The position numbers were made by a program, and so were the translations under genes. Below the pieces are notes generated by a model. That model had not been told where the DNA came from. It ran no database searches and was given only the letters and a program-made list of their open reading frames with translations. This document shows, piece by piece, positions 47,870 to 60,000 of a stretch of DNA of 60,000 bases (position 1 is its first letter; the number at the start of each line of letters is the position of its first letter). Source of the stretch: Glandiceps talaboti (Eukaryota > Hemichordata > Enteropneusta > Spengelidae); NCBI RefSeq assembly GCF_964340395.1, contig NC_135556.1, forward strand, positions 19,586,142-19,646,141, written 5' to 3'.

Positions 47870-49640
47870 GAAAGGGGATTAAATTTGCCATCAATGTATA
47901 CAATAATGTATACCAAATTTGAAACATGCATTGAAAGGATACAGACATGTTGTGTGTTTTGTCATCGTCAATGTACACACAAAATCATTATGATATTTGA
48001 AGCATACATAAAGGTATGCTATTAGCAAAAATCATTAATTATGCAAAAGACTCATTAAAAATTCAAAACTACATCATCTACTACATACATTGTATCAAAC
48101 TCATCTGTTGTGTATTGATGTAGGTATCAATGTGTGTACCAAATTCTCGCTATCTGCAATACAATTCTATGCATCGCTAAGGAGTCAAATGGAACGCAGT
48201 CTCGCGACCGCGCTTGCATTTGTCGACACCTGCACTTCTGGTCGCCTATGTCAATACACGTGAATGTTTCTTCCAAACAGTTTAAATTGTAACAAATAAG
48301 ATAAACGCAAGTTTTAAGCTCATATAATTATGGAGGTGGGAAATTTAAATATGTACAGTATCTTTCCAGAGCAAAATTACAAGAGATGTCTAGAACTGAA
48401 AATGGGAAAGAAACATTCCTGTGTATTAGCATAGCCGACCGGAAGTGTAGTTGTCGACATTAGAACGCGTTGTCGCGCGACCTCGTTCCATTTGACTCCA
48501 CAGTGATGTGTAGTATTGTATTGCAGGTAGTGAGAATTATATGAAATTTGAAGCCTGCATCCTTAGAGCTCAGTGCACTATACACAGTTTACTAGGAATA
48601 TGGTAAGAAAATGTAATGAATTTTTATTTTATGGTATGGACCATAAAATCAGTGCCGATCTCCATTGACCAAAACACAATGAATGAGCACACCAAATGTG
48701 ATTATTTATGAGGCATGCTGTGAAATATGTGATGACTGCTGCTGTGACTAAAAGTTTACAACCTAGCTTGTGCTTCGAAATTGAATGTTTTAATGAATAC
48801 TACCATACGTGTATATAGGGATCGAGGCATGTCAAACTACATAGCGACAGATTCAAAACCAAGTGTTCACTTAAGATTTAAACCTGTCACTACACTACCT
48901 ACAAATAAAATACCCCCAATCAACAGGTACAATGTGCACTTATAGTAACTGAACAAGTTTTATATAGAAAATTCATATATATTTTGGTTGCTTGATGAAG
49001 TAATTGCAGCCAGTGCTGGTTTAAGATATTGCCTAATTACCAAAAATCAATCATAATGCAAATGACCCATTATAATTTAAAAGCTACATCAAAGAGTTTT
49101 ATAGGACATGGGCATTTTGTCATCATAAATGTATATAACAAATTATATGAACTTTGAAGTGTGTATTCTTAAGATACCAAAAACATTAATTATGCAAATA
49201 ACTAAGTTACTACAGAAAACTACACCATTAACCTAAACAGGATATTGCTACTGTTGATGTACATAAAAAGAATTATGAAACTTGATGCTTGAAATTATAG
49301 CTTAATTACCGATACTCAATCATTAAGAAATTGCTTCATTAAAACTAAATGTTTTATGGGACATGTGGGGTTTGTTATCATCAATACATGTATGTATACC
49401 AAATAACATGGAATTTGGCACTTGCATTCTTAAGATATAGCCTAATTACCAAAAATTATTAATTATGCAAATGCACCAATGTTTACCAAAGCCTAATCAC
49501 TTTTTGCCATAACTATAAGGCAAGGGATGTGCATAGAATTTATGTTTTAGTTTTTGAGAAATTGTGTCAGCTGACAGACCGACAAACACAGACAAACAGA
49601 CATGTAGACAGACAAAAGCATAACATAACTCTCCCCATGG
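47870..49640. repeat. Field of degenerate ~150-170-bp repeats, interrupted by a MITE
   Basis: Recurrent blocks are TATACCAAATTATATGAAAT, TTGAAGC-TGCATTCTTAAGA, CTAATTACCAAAAATCATTA and ATTATGCAAATGAC, in the same order. About five copies are present (47900-48130, 48130-48600 split by the MITE, then 49000-49500). A tail follows with CAGACAGAC-type sequence and CTCTCCCC (49560-49640). Confidence 0.7.
48146..48534. mobile_element. 389-bp MITE with ~110-bp TIRs and AATT target duplication
   Basis: The ends CTCGCTATCTGCAATAC and GTATTGCAGGTAGTGAG begin imperfect inverted repeats that run about 110 bp inward. These include GGAGTCAAATGGAACG and a CpG-rich TCGCGCGAC stretch. AATT flanks both sides (48142-48145, 48535-48538). 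There is no coding frame, so it is non-autonomous. Superfamily not assignable from this. Confidence 0.85.
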
Positions 49641-51349
49641 AAGGTAAAAATGGAGAAGGTTACATTTCAAACATATAAACAATAAAATGTATGGGTACAT
49701 GTAAGCTTAAACAAATTACTCAATAACAGTCATTCAAAACATCTGAAGATGATATCTGGGAGTTTACCTGGAGAATTCAATGGTTTCATTATCTTGGGAG
49801 TCACACACCTAACTTCCTCAATAGTTCATTATTTTGAGAGTCACACACCTATCGTTTCATTAACTTGAAAGTTCGGCCTAACTCAATGGTTTTATTATCT
49901 TGCAAGTCATACTTAAGCAGTGTTTTTTCACTCAATTCCTTGGTGAGATTCACCATACAGATAGGAATCAGTATGGTCATGACTAGCTTCTTGTCCAGTA
50001 ATGTACATGCAGACATTGTATGTTCCAAGAGCGTCCCCTCAAAGACTAATTATGCAATGTTACTTGTCTAAAATATAGTCCTAAAATTAGCTGGTTAACT
50101 ACATACATGTACTGTAAGTTCTTAACATTATACATGTACATGTACATAATGTTCAATATCTCCTCTCACTCTTAAAAGTGATGTTAACTTAATTGACCCC
50201 ATTACATGACAAAATGGATATCAGCATATATACATGTATAGTGCAAGACAGTGTCAGTGACATATATGAGACAAGGTCAGTCTTACAGCTTTCCTCTGAT
50301 AATATCGGTGTTGACGCTTAAATCACGTCTAAATGCAAAGACTTTCAAATTACGAACACCTTCGTTTAATATCTGATTCTAAGATCTGTGGTCATGGTCA
50401 AAAGGTATACTTTCTGAACAGAAAACTCAGTGGTGTATCAATTGTACGGTGTCTACATGTGCAAAACTTCAAAAGTTATATTATACAACTGAAGTTGTTG
50501 TATACATGTAGTCAATATAGTCATAGTCACAGAAGTTATGGAGCAAAATGCTAATTTACCTTGACATACATAAATGACAGTCAAGGCCTTGTTCAGTTAG
50601 TGTCTCACAAGAAATCATACTCTGATATTACTGGTGTTTATAATTAGGATGATGACCCTGTGAACAAAACTGAAACAGCAGTGTATCTCTAACAATTGAT
50701 GTGAATGTAGACACTTGAATGATATTTCATACTACGTCATATGTCTGAAACTTTCAATGTTATTCAGCAATTTGGTATTTGACCTTGAAATAGAAGGTCA
50801 ATGTCAAAGGTGACTTGAAAGCTTAACTCTGTAAACATATCGGTATCTGTACGTGCAGACTTCCACTTCCTTGTGAAAACTTGTATTTGACCTTGAATAT
50901 AAAGTCAAAGGTCACCTCCATAAAAGAAAAGTTTACCTCTTTTATATAGGTGTAGACACTTGAATCAAGTCTATGTATTAAAATTCTGATCAAAAAAAGG
51001 ACTACTATGTCTGTTGTTCTGTCATATTGATCAAGATCACAAAATAAAGTGATGTGCATACTATATTAAACACCCTAAACACAATATTTATGTTACTATA
51101 CAAGGCCAATCATATAAATTAATATACATATTCATAAGGACACCTGATATTGTGTTCAATGCATGAATAATTCAAATCATATCAAGAAAGAGAATACATG
51201 TACATTGTACTGTATTTGTAAATGCAAATTAAAAGCTACTTTGCTTGATTGGAATTGTCACTAGGAAGGAAGAATGATGGCGGTACTTCTACACTACATC
51301 ATGCATCCAATGTAAATATAAAACATTTATTATCTGATCTTTAGAAATG
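49641..51349. other. Non-coding stretch with dispersed repeats
   Basis: Short repeats with GAGTCACACACCTA occur at 49795-49880. Family R4 copies lie at about 50285-50420 and 50690-51060. No gene recognised. Confidence 0.35.
50285..51060. repeat. Dispersed repeat family R4, further diverged copies
   Basis: Blocks matching 39855-40150 recur: TCTGATAATATCGGTGTTGA, TAGACACTTGAAT and TTGACCTTGAA-TAGAAGGTCAA. These are probably several decayed copies. Confidence 0.45.
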
Positions 51350-51640
51350 CCAAATTTGACACGAACACTATTCAATACAAAAATGCTACAGGCCAATGTG
51401 TATTTCCAGCTAGATTTTAAGGTTGGCATGGATTGCCAAATTTGACATGAACACAATTTGATACAAAAATGATAGAGGCCAATGTGTATTTCTAACTAGA
51501 TTTTAAGGTTGGCATGCATTGCCAAATTTGAAATGAACACTATTCAATACAAAAATGATAGAGGCCAATGTGTATTTCTAGCTAGGTTTTAAGGTCAGCA
51601 TGCATTGCCAAATTTGACAATAACACAATTATTTAATGCA
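51350..51640. repeat. Tandem repeat, about 86-bp unit
   Basis: Between three and four copies of GCCAAATTTGACATGAACAC followed by TACAAAAATGATAGAGGCCA, TGTGTATTTCTA and TTTTAAGGTTGGCATGCATT. Confidence 0.92.
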
Positions 51641-53132
51641 ATGCTAACAGGCCAATTTGTAATTCTAGCCAAGTTTTAAATCTAATCCTACCACAGTCAT
51701 TATCTTTTACATGGACTTGACACTTCAAGGTGATTCTAAATACCATGCAACAAACTTGAAAATTGTCCCTTTGATGTGTCTCTCAACCAGTAAATGCAAA
51801 GGTAACGTATTCAAAAGTACATGATGAAACAGAAGAGTCAAAACAGGAAATCAGTAGCCTACTCAAACAGGTACAATCTTATATTAATATACACTGTGTG
51901 CGACGTTGGTCCAAGACCAACAGATTTTTGTAAGGACCAACAGTTTTGACAGTTTTTTGTAAGGATCAACAGTTTAGCAGAGTTACAGCAACTTGTTGGC
52001 AACATACAGTATGCCTCTTGTTATCATTCAGGTCACATATATGATTTCAACCCAAAACATAAAATAATGTCAGCTTCCTGTTGCATGAACCTTAACTCTA
52101 CTTTTGTTTATTTGTTTTTTTCACTTCTAAAATTTGGCACCTTGCCAAAAAATAGAAATGACTAAACGTATCATGTGTCCTTATACAGCTGAATTCACAG
52201 ATCCAATCATCTGATGAACATGATGCTCGCAACCTACATTGTACATTATCATGAAAATGTCATTTCATTCCCAGATCCAGTAAGAATTGATCCAAAACAA
52301 TATTCAAATATGAAAATCTATAATTTGTCATGAACTTCAGGCGATATTTTATGGTTAACTTTCATATTCATATTTGGCTTTATTTTAAAGCTCTTGCTCG
52401 GTTATCCATCCGTTACAAATATAATTCATCTCGACATAATAAATACAGCACAGCACAATAATGAAGGTAAATGGAGAGGAACGAGACAAGACAGATGTGC
52501 ATCATCGACTAGATATACATCAATCTGTCTACATCACGATCTGTGATTTTGCTTTGCTTCTTCTCACCAACAGCCAATGTGGTTTGAAAATACACACTCA
52601 AACTAATTGGTTGCAATGGGGAGTGATAACGCTGTCACATTACCTGACTATATTCAAACGAAGTCATTACGTAAATGTACACTAATTACTCAGATGGACA
52701 TTGGAGCTAACATCGATATAATTCACAGTCGAGCTAATATCATGTAAATGTCTACAACCATGATAGTGGCCACTGGGACATGGCTGACCTAATGACTCGA
52801 TGCTGATACATCACAAGTGGTTAGGGAGAAGTGAAGTAAAATCACACAGTTCATGAGGTAGACAGGCTAGATATGCAAAATATACATATACTATCTTCAA
52901 TCAATGGTCAATCTAGGAGCAAGGGAGTTTATTAAATTTATCATTTAACTGCATATCAGCTCTAGGCACAATTTCATCTAAGCTCTAGGCATACACTTTT
53001 TACGCAAACTACACATACATGTATGTATACAATATATCCATAAATTATTACAATAGCAAGTCTTTGTAGACAACATGGCCACTGAGGACAAAACTCGATT
53101 AGTTGTTTCGTCAACTATTTTTGCCCTCATTA

Positions 53133-53180
53133 AAAATAAATAAATAAAAAAAAATAAAAAAAAAAATAAAAAAAAAAAAC
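53133..53180 (+). repeat. A-rich tract (AAAT / poly-A)
   Basis: AAATAAATAAAT followed by long A runs. It may be a retroposon tail, but no element body upstream was recognised. Confidence 0.75.
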
Positions 53181-53559
53181 ATAGTTCTCAACCACTTTAC
53201 TTTGGTATGGATAAATGATGAAATCAAACTTTTGTTAACTTTTGACAAAGAAGGTCAAGGTCAAGGTCAAATATAAAGACCCTTACAGAGGTCATATTTG
53301 ATAATGAAGGGACAAATTTGCTTGTTTGTTCTTGATATTCTATACCAAATATGGCCACCATTCAGTAAGAAGTGATGTGAGCAGCAACATGATGTATGTG
53401 TGTGTATGACCCTAAGTGTTAATTGTATCACCTTTACAAGATCTGAAAGAAGTTCATTACACTTAAAATACCACAAAGTGTGTACAAATAGCACAATATG
53501 CAGGAAATGGTTTCATTTTGGGAAATTAGCCCTGAAAGTCAAGGCCACAATTCAGTCAT

Positions 53560-53700
53560 ATTTGCATGACATGAAACAAAGTGATGTGCATATGTCCATA
53601 TGATATCACATGTCACCTTTGTGCCCAGTTTGAATGAAATTGGCCATTGCATATCAGGGAAATGATGTATTACAGACATATGGATGGACAGTCCATTGAA
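53560..53700. repeat. Dispersed repeat family R3, copy 2
   Basis: Direct-orientation relative of 24040-24190, including CACCTTTGTGCCCAGTTTGA and ATGAAATTGGCCATTGCAT. Confidence 0.6.
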
Positions 53701-53716
53701 AGCTCTCTTGGAAAAT

Positions 53717-53735
53717 GGGGGGGGGGGGGGGGGGG
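53717..53735 (+). repeat. G19 homopolymer
   Basis: Nineteen consecutive G. Length is likely to vary and to be error-prone in sequencing. Confidence 0.9.
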
Positions 53736-55439
53736 TTGTGTTGTGTTAAAATGCCATGTCAACTTCAATATTTACATATCACACTATCAACTTTCTGAGC
53801 AACAGTGTACTATATATTTATTGTATAGCATTGTTCATGGTGACGTTAGCATATGCCATACCCAATGGTCACCACAATTTGCATGTTGACGTAATTTTGT
53901 TATGTACATTTGTAATGCAGTTGACTTTCATATCTATTAGTCTTCTGACGATGCCATAACACTGATTCTGATTTTAATGATATCACAATTTGGAAACCAA
54001 ATGGAGTCAAATTCAAACACGTTAGGATGATGTATTCACTAAGACGAACTTCCAAACCACTGTCTTGTATGATTACGTCATTCTATTTTACTGCATGTGT
54101 CACAGCGTGTACCACACCGGTATACATTTTTGTACATCACAAATCATGACTCATATATATACTGGGACATTTGTTATTACCCGTATCTTGTTCTTTTTTT
54201 GATATGTGTCCCTGTAATGCGTTTCCTGTCATTAATTAAAATAAAGCTAATTCTTCTTGAGATACAAATGAAAAAACGTAAATAATATGCCAATTAATCT
54301 AATTAGTATACATACATTTCAACCCAAAATTCATCACATACTGTTTAACCAAAGCACTATGTCCAAAGGCAAATTTCACTTCATTTAAGGATTGAAATAT
54401 AAAAATATGGTAATAAGGCTACTTAATATGCGAAGGACTTCACCCAAATTAAAATCAGTTCTACCTCGAGGTATATATCATAATGAATACTGTTCCTAAA
54501 TGCTATTTATCAAAAAAGATAAAAGGACGAGTTGACAAACATATACAATTATTTATCATAAATACAATTTATAGCAATATCTGAGACACAAGATTGATGT
54601 GGAAACTATACTGGTTTACAGCTAATCCCTACCGAACCATCTGCCAGATGAAATATTGCAGTAGATTTACACTGGCATGTTTGGTCTCTGGCTATGCCAT
54701 CCATCAGGTACACTAAATATATGAATAGTTGCTCTCCAACATGGCCTGTAGATGTTTTCGAGAACTCCCACTGCACATTAAATATCAATATCTCTGTAGA
54801 TTAAACCACACTTGTGTCTGGCTCCTAAACTCGATGTCTGCCTGCTGTTTGGATGATGCAGTTATCAATATTCATTATTACCAAAATAGTGCCAATGGCT
54901 TTGTAGTACAATAGTCAACTGTACTTAAAGACAACAAGAGTGAGGCTAATTTCATTCGAAATGCTTTTGTTGCTGTCCAGTATGTCTCAGTTCCTGAAAT
55001 TTATTTTTGAGTTTTTTCCCATTAGTTTTTGAGTAGTGATGAATTTGTTCACTAGCCCCTGGTCAAACTTAATGTTCCATGAAAATTAATATGCAATATC
55101 ATTAAGATAACAAACCATTATCATACTTTTCAGTGTAATTATTATATCTTGTGCTACAGTGTTTCCATTTTTTGCATGCATTGCGTACACATATACCCCA
55201 TGTCAGTGCATGAGAATAGTGCACACACACAGTGTACATTACAAATGTAGTTCTATATACATTTCTATTTAAAGATCTTTGAAAAAGACAGTATGAGAAA
55301 CCTATTTTTTGAGACCTAGAATTAGGACTGTCCTGGCACCATTTCTATACAGTGTGTAATCAAAATTCTAAGAAGATGCTGTTGGATTTGAAATAACTTC
55401 ATCATATTATATGTAATCATCTTTTAGCAATAACTTATG

Positions 55440-55800
55440 AATGTAGTTGCTATGGTCTATGCGATGATTATAGAATGCATTTTAAGAACTTCCACTCTTC
55501 ATTTCGCCCAAAACAAAGTCACACAGTTGCTATGGCATAGATTTGGTTAATAATGAGTTTTATTATGCAGTTTCTATGGAATGCTGGCTAATGACCATGG
55601 TTCTTTGGTTGCTATGGCAAACAATGTACTTTAGGCTAATGACCTTTATTCTGTTGTTGCTATGATATACTTTTGGTTGCAAATGACCTTTATGCTGTAG
55701 TTGCTATGGCATAGTTTTGGTTGCTACTTTAGTAATTACCTTTTCTCTGCTGTTTTGGTTGCTAATACCTTCTCTCTGCTGCTACGGTATAGTCATAACT
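55440..55800. repeat. Degenerate repeat with GTTGCTATGGCATAG
   Basis: Five to six diverged copies, about 60-70 bp apart, of GTTGCTATGGCATA followed by TTTGGTTGCTAATGACCTTT. The core resembles half of an X-box. Confidence 0.7.
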
Positions 55801-58730
55801 GCTAAATAATTTATAGATCACAATACAGTGAAAAACAGACATGTAATGTATGCAGGGCAATCTGTTAAAGACATCTAAGTAACAAAATAGCATATTATAT
55901 TACAGTCTCAAATGCTAATTTGGATGTTGAGAAAAGTCTGTATAGTCATATTTTCCACTGCTGCAACTTTGAATAATTGTGGCTTTAAAACTTATCATTG
56001 ATAATTTTCCAACCTACAAGCACGGTAATTGCCCTTACATGTATGAAACTACAAAAAAGCCATCCGGCATACATGTACATATGTATCACAATACTCAGAA
56101 CTGACTGTCAAACAGAGATTTTTTAAAATACATTTTAGGAAACAATTTGTTTTAAGCAACATATGCTCTATGTTTATATGGTCATTCCTTTCTCCATCTG
56201 TAAACTGTAAATGAAACGTCATCAAAATATTACCAATGTAATATAAAATTAACAACTTTCTCATAACTCATTATGACAACCTAAGGCCATTGTTGATTCC
56301 ACAGGGGAATATATCCATCTCTGTTTATCATATAATAAATGCCATCTTTATCCTATTGAAAGCCTTCAAGGGATAAACAATTTTTGACTGTAACTGCTGC
56401 TGTCTGCTATATCCATTTCATTAATAATATACATTCATCTGCAGGCATTTTCTACTCTTTATCAATTCGGTTCCTATAAATGAATCATTTTTTTGATCAG
56501 TGACTCTGGCTATTTATAATAAAAATATGCATGGTTATGCAAATTAGCAGTTTTGGATTCGTACATGACATTGTCTACTTAAAAAACAAAGAAATTTTTC
56601 AGAAAAAAACATGTTTTTTAAAGTTATACTGAATCACTGAATGACAAAAATTACATTCTATTCAACAAATTATCAGGCTCAGATTCTTGCAAGAATGTAT
56701 GTTTCCTTGTCAGTAGGTGCAATTTTGGAAAGCAAAACATGCATTTCACAAGGTACAATAATTCAAATCACCAATCAGTTCCGAACAGCCTAGAACAGCC
56801 TAGAACAATGCGATATATGTTGTACTTCAGAGTTGAAATGGTCATCATGATATCCGTGTAATCAAATTCTCTCACTCAGATATTCTAGTCATGTACATAA
56901 TGACATTTCATTTCAGATTTCCTCTATATGACCTGGGGTATAGAATTAATACAGTCGATATATTTGCTCTTTGACACATCCTGGAGAAATATCAATTATT
57001 TTGTCTGCTTTTATGGGGATGATATTTCTACCATGAATATTCATCAGTTCCTGTTGAGACAAGTCACTAACAGTTATATACAGAGATGACATTCATTGTA
57101 CAGTGGAACGCTATTTATCTGAATACAGTGGGTTGTCAGACATTTGTTCAGATAATAAACTGTTCTGATAAAACTGTCATACACTGAACACTACTCAAAA
57201 TGTCTTCCATTTGAATGGTTGTACAGGTGTATTCAAAGCAGTGTGCCCCTATAAGCTAATTTGGCATGCCGCTGATGCACACAATTTTTAGTGACACAAG
57301 AAAATGTTGTGCTCTCCTATCTCTTAGTCACACGAAATGCCAGTTTTTATCATTTTGACACAGAACAATGAAATTTGGCTATCATCAGCAGGCACTTAGA
57401 TTTGAAAGTCTTTTACTGTCGAGAAGTACATTAAATTGCATGATCTGAGAAGATAATTATATTTTCCCATGAAATTGAAATAAAGTTCATCACTTCATAT
57501 GAGATAGGTATGACATTTTGGCAAAATGCTACAAGTGATGGTTTGGCATTACCCTAACAAAAAAAAAACATATTACTATGAAAATGACGTAACTCAAACA
57601 GAAATACACTGAAAAGAGTTTATGAAAATTGCATAGAACAGAGAATTGTAAAACAGAGAATTAAAACTGTATGGCGGTGTAAATCTTGACTGATATTTTA
57701 AACGTTCTCACTCTGCATAAGTAGTATGTTTTGGATGGTGTCATAAAGAGGCCAGTGGGTTATAAATATAATGTTGTCATCTTACAGTTACCATGAAAAA
57801 TCGAAACAGTAGTAAGAAGTTCACAAATTTGAAATAAAAAATGAAAGTTATCAAAACTGACTGTCCTGCACTGAATTCACTCATTCATTCATTCAGAAGT
57901 TTCATCACTCTACAAAAATAATAACTCATTTTCAAATGGAATTTAAAAAAATGATCACTTGCTTGGTTCAATTGTCACTAATGACTTTGTGCAGATGCTA
58001 GGAAGGAGACAATACATGACACAACAGTAAAACGTTTTATGTAACTGCCCCATTGTAGGCCTTCTTTGACAGTACATCAAAATGGGGCCTGAAACAGGGG
58101 CACAGGTTGCACATTGTACATGGACCATAACATACTGTAGTAGTAATAGCTTTTTGGATCTCCATTCTAATATACTTTATGAAGTTTGTCAAATTTATAG
58201 ACTACTCTGTAAAGGAAAAGTTTTAGGTTGGTACGTTTTTTTTTTTTTTTGGGGGGGGGGGGGGTTACTTATAAGGTGTACTAGCTGCAACTGCACTGAT
58301 TATATGAAAATGTTATGTTAGGTACAATAATTTACTTGTAATATCGTACACCGTGAACCATTTTTTGTAGCTGTATACATGATAAATCAAACCAAATTGA
58401 TTTTGCGATCCACACCCAAAAATCAGTGACTCAACGGCAATTATGATTTCAACCTGGGATTTCATCCTGTTTCTGTACTGCTTATGGATAAAATGGACCA
58501 CTGGTTAGCATGTACAATGTCTAATTATTGGGATTTCAACAATCTTCAGTGACCACATTGTGGTTGTCTGAAAAATGATACTCCTGTTGTTACAACTAGT
58601 ACAGTTTTTACGTCACTTATGAAAAGTAACATCTCCACTACACTCATGCCAGGCAAGAAGGATTCCTTGTAAAACTAAGGTATAATTTTAACATAATGAT
58701 AATGTTTGAATTCACTAAAATTGTGGTTCC
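55801..58730. other. AT-rich non-coding stretch
   Basis: No gene recognised. A tandem CCTAGAACAG duplication lies at about 56789-56808, and a T15G14 tract at 58236-58264. Confidence 0.35.
58236..58264 (+). repeat. T15-G14 homopolymer junction
   Basis: Fifteen T directly followed by fourteen G. An open frame across it is meaningless. Confidence 0.9.
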
Positions 58731-59400
58731 CTGTCATGTATAAGATTTATCACCTGGGTAATACCTGCCATGTATAAGATTTACCTGGGTTCCCTGCCAT
58801 GTGCAAGATTTACCACCTGTGGTTTCCTGCCATATATAAGATTTACCTGGGTTCCCTGCCATGTGTAAAATTTACAACCTGGTTTCCTCAGCATGTATAG
58901 AATTTACCACCTGGGATTCTTTGCCAGGTAAAAGATTTGTACCACCTGGGTCTATATTCTATGAATAAGATTTAGTTGCATGGGTTTACTGCCAAAGATT
59001 TAACATCTGGTGTTCCCTGCCATATGTACGCTCTACCACCTGGGTTTCCAGTCATGTGTAACAGTTAGCACCTGGGTTTACATGCTAAGTAAGATTTACT
59101 AACTGGGTTTCATGTCATTTGTACTGAGGATTTACAGGGGTTACCTGCCATGTATAATTTTACCACCTGGGATGTGTTTACCACCTGGGATTCCCTGGCA
59201 TTCGCAAGAGTTACCATCTGGGGTTGCCTATCATGTATAATTATTACAACCTTGGTTTGTGTGCCAAGTATAGCATTCCCTGCATGAGGTTTACCACCTG
59301 GGTTCCCATCCATATATAAGATTTACCACCTGGGATTCCCTGGCATGTGTATGATTTACCACCTGGGGTTCCTTGCCATATTTTAGATTTACCTGTGTTA
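58731..59400. repeat. Degenerate minisatellite, about 30-33-bp unit
   Basis: About 20 copies of TTCCCTGCCATGTATAAGAT followed by TTACCACCTGGG. Many substitutions and small indels, with no homogeneous core. Confidence 0.92.
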
Positions 59401-60000
59401 AATATACAAATTATTGACTATTAACTCTGCCAGTAACCACCAATAGCTGATTAGCCTCAGGATCTGTGATTCCTATCCTATCCATATCAAAGTCACTGAC
59501 ATCAAACACACAGAGTGAACTATAGGTAGAGTCTTTCAATATTACCAAAGTTTAGTTGAAAATTCAAAGTATGGACACAGCTTGACATTAGCTGACAAAA
59601 ATGAGAACACTCAGACAAAGCTGTAATTAAGTATTTTGACCTCAAAGAAAGGTCATTGTCCTAATGAAAACAAATCACATAATGAATTGCAGCAGACGCA
59701 CACAAATTATGCCTAGTTACATGTATTTCAAAGCCTCCGTAATACACAAATAAAATTTGACATTGAAGCTTGAGATCAACCTCGGTAAAATCCATGAAAG
59801 AATTCCCCCTTGGTTTGATGATGACAAGTACAGATAATCCACATTACGGGCACTCATTAAGCACATATATTCATATGTAGGCACTGTTCAAGAGGTCTTA
59901 ATATGTTGCAGTGTCGTGACAGAAATATCAGTGCTGGTTTGCGAGAATGATGTAGGGTTTTGTAAAATCCTCTTTCTCCCATCTTGTACTTAGTTGTGTA
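59401..60000. other. Non-coding end of the window
   Basis: No gene recognised. 59890-59995 resembles 47720-47830 in scattered blocks (GTGAT-TTGG, TGTAAAATCC, TTCTCCCA). Confidence 0.35.

Larger units (their letters stand above)
51641..55439. other. 3.8-kb stretch without recognised genes
   Basis: Contains an A-rich tract (53133-53180), TCAAGGTCAAGGTCAA near 53251-53270, family R3 copy 2 (53560-53700) and G19 (53717-53735). Small open frames are unremarkable. Confidence 0.35.

Noticed and set aside
53133-53180. Poly-A tail of a retroposed gene
   Set aside because: No coding or repeat body with similarity to a known transcript upstream and no target duplication. Kept only as an A-rich tract.

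Overview
This is an AT-rich animal nuclear genomic window with very little coding sequence. The only gene I can support is the 3' part of an adenylyl cyclase type 9 homologue on the minus strand. Two exons are visible: a C1b-linker exon (16448-16021) and a large exon carrying the second transmembrane bundle and the C2 catalytic domain (14893-13115). GT-AG introns, a multi-exon cyclase with the metazoan 6TM-C1-6TM-C2 plan, many CA/CATA microsatellites, many minisatellites and MITE-like elements point to an invertebrate metazoan, probably marine (a lophotrochozoan or a non-vertebrate deuterostome). The phylum is inference and I cannot settle it by eye.

Layout. 1-3.4 kb: relatively CpG-rich, with a ~95-bp-arm foldback element whose arm also occurs at base 1, a degenerate 45-bp repeat, and a possible retroelement 3' end. 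3.8-4.3 kb: a ~200-bp hairpin MITE between two CA tracts. 6.0-7.75 kb: a large minisatellite that switches from a 29-bp unit to a 61-bp (33+28) higher-order unit. 8.7-12.5 kb: five further unrelated tandem arrays. 13.1-16.45 kb: the cyclase exons. 16.9-20 kb: more tandem arrays, including a very homogeneous 59-bp one. 20.9-24.8 kb: two ~360-400-bp repeat copies in inverted orientation. 25.4-26.5 kb: a 40-bp array. 33.3-34.4 kb: a 1.1-kb CATA array. 34.7-36.0, 38.1-38.5, 42.1-43.65 kb: further arrays. 47.9-49.6 kb: a degenerate repeat field split by a 389-bp MITE with an AATT target duplication and a readable empty site. 49.6-60 kb: dispersed repeats, homopolymer tracts and a 32-bp-class array near the end.

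The cyclase is transcribed right to left, so everything above 16448 is its upstream intron(s) and/or 5' flank. No exon for the first transmembrane bundle or C1a domain was recognised there. No transposase or reverse-transcriptase reading frame, rRNA, tRNA or CRISPR array was recognised. Most long open frames are produced by repeats. The points most worth a second look are the forskolin-pocket residues of the cyclase, which differ from vertebrate AC9, the number and architecture of the minisatellites, several of which carry a CCAAT pentamer in each unit, and the MITE with its empty site.
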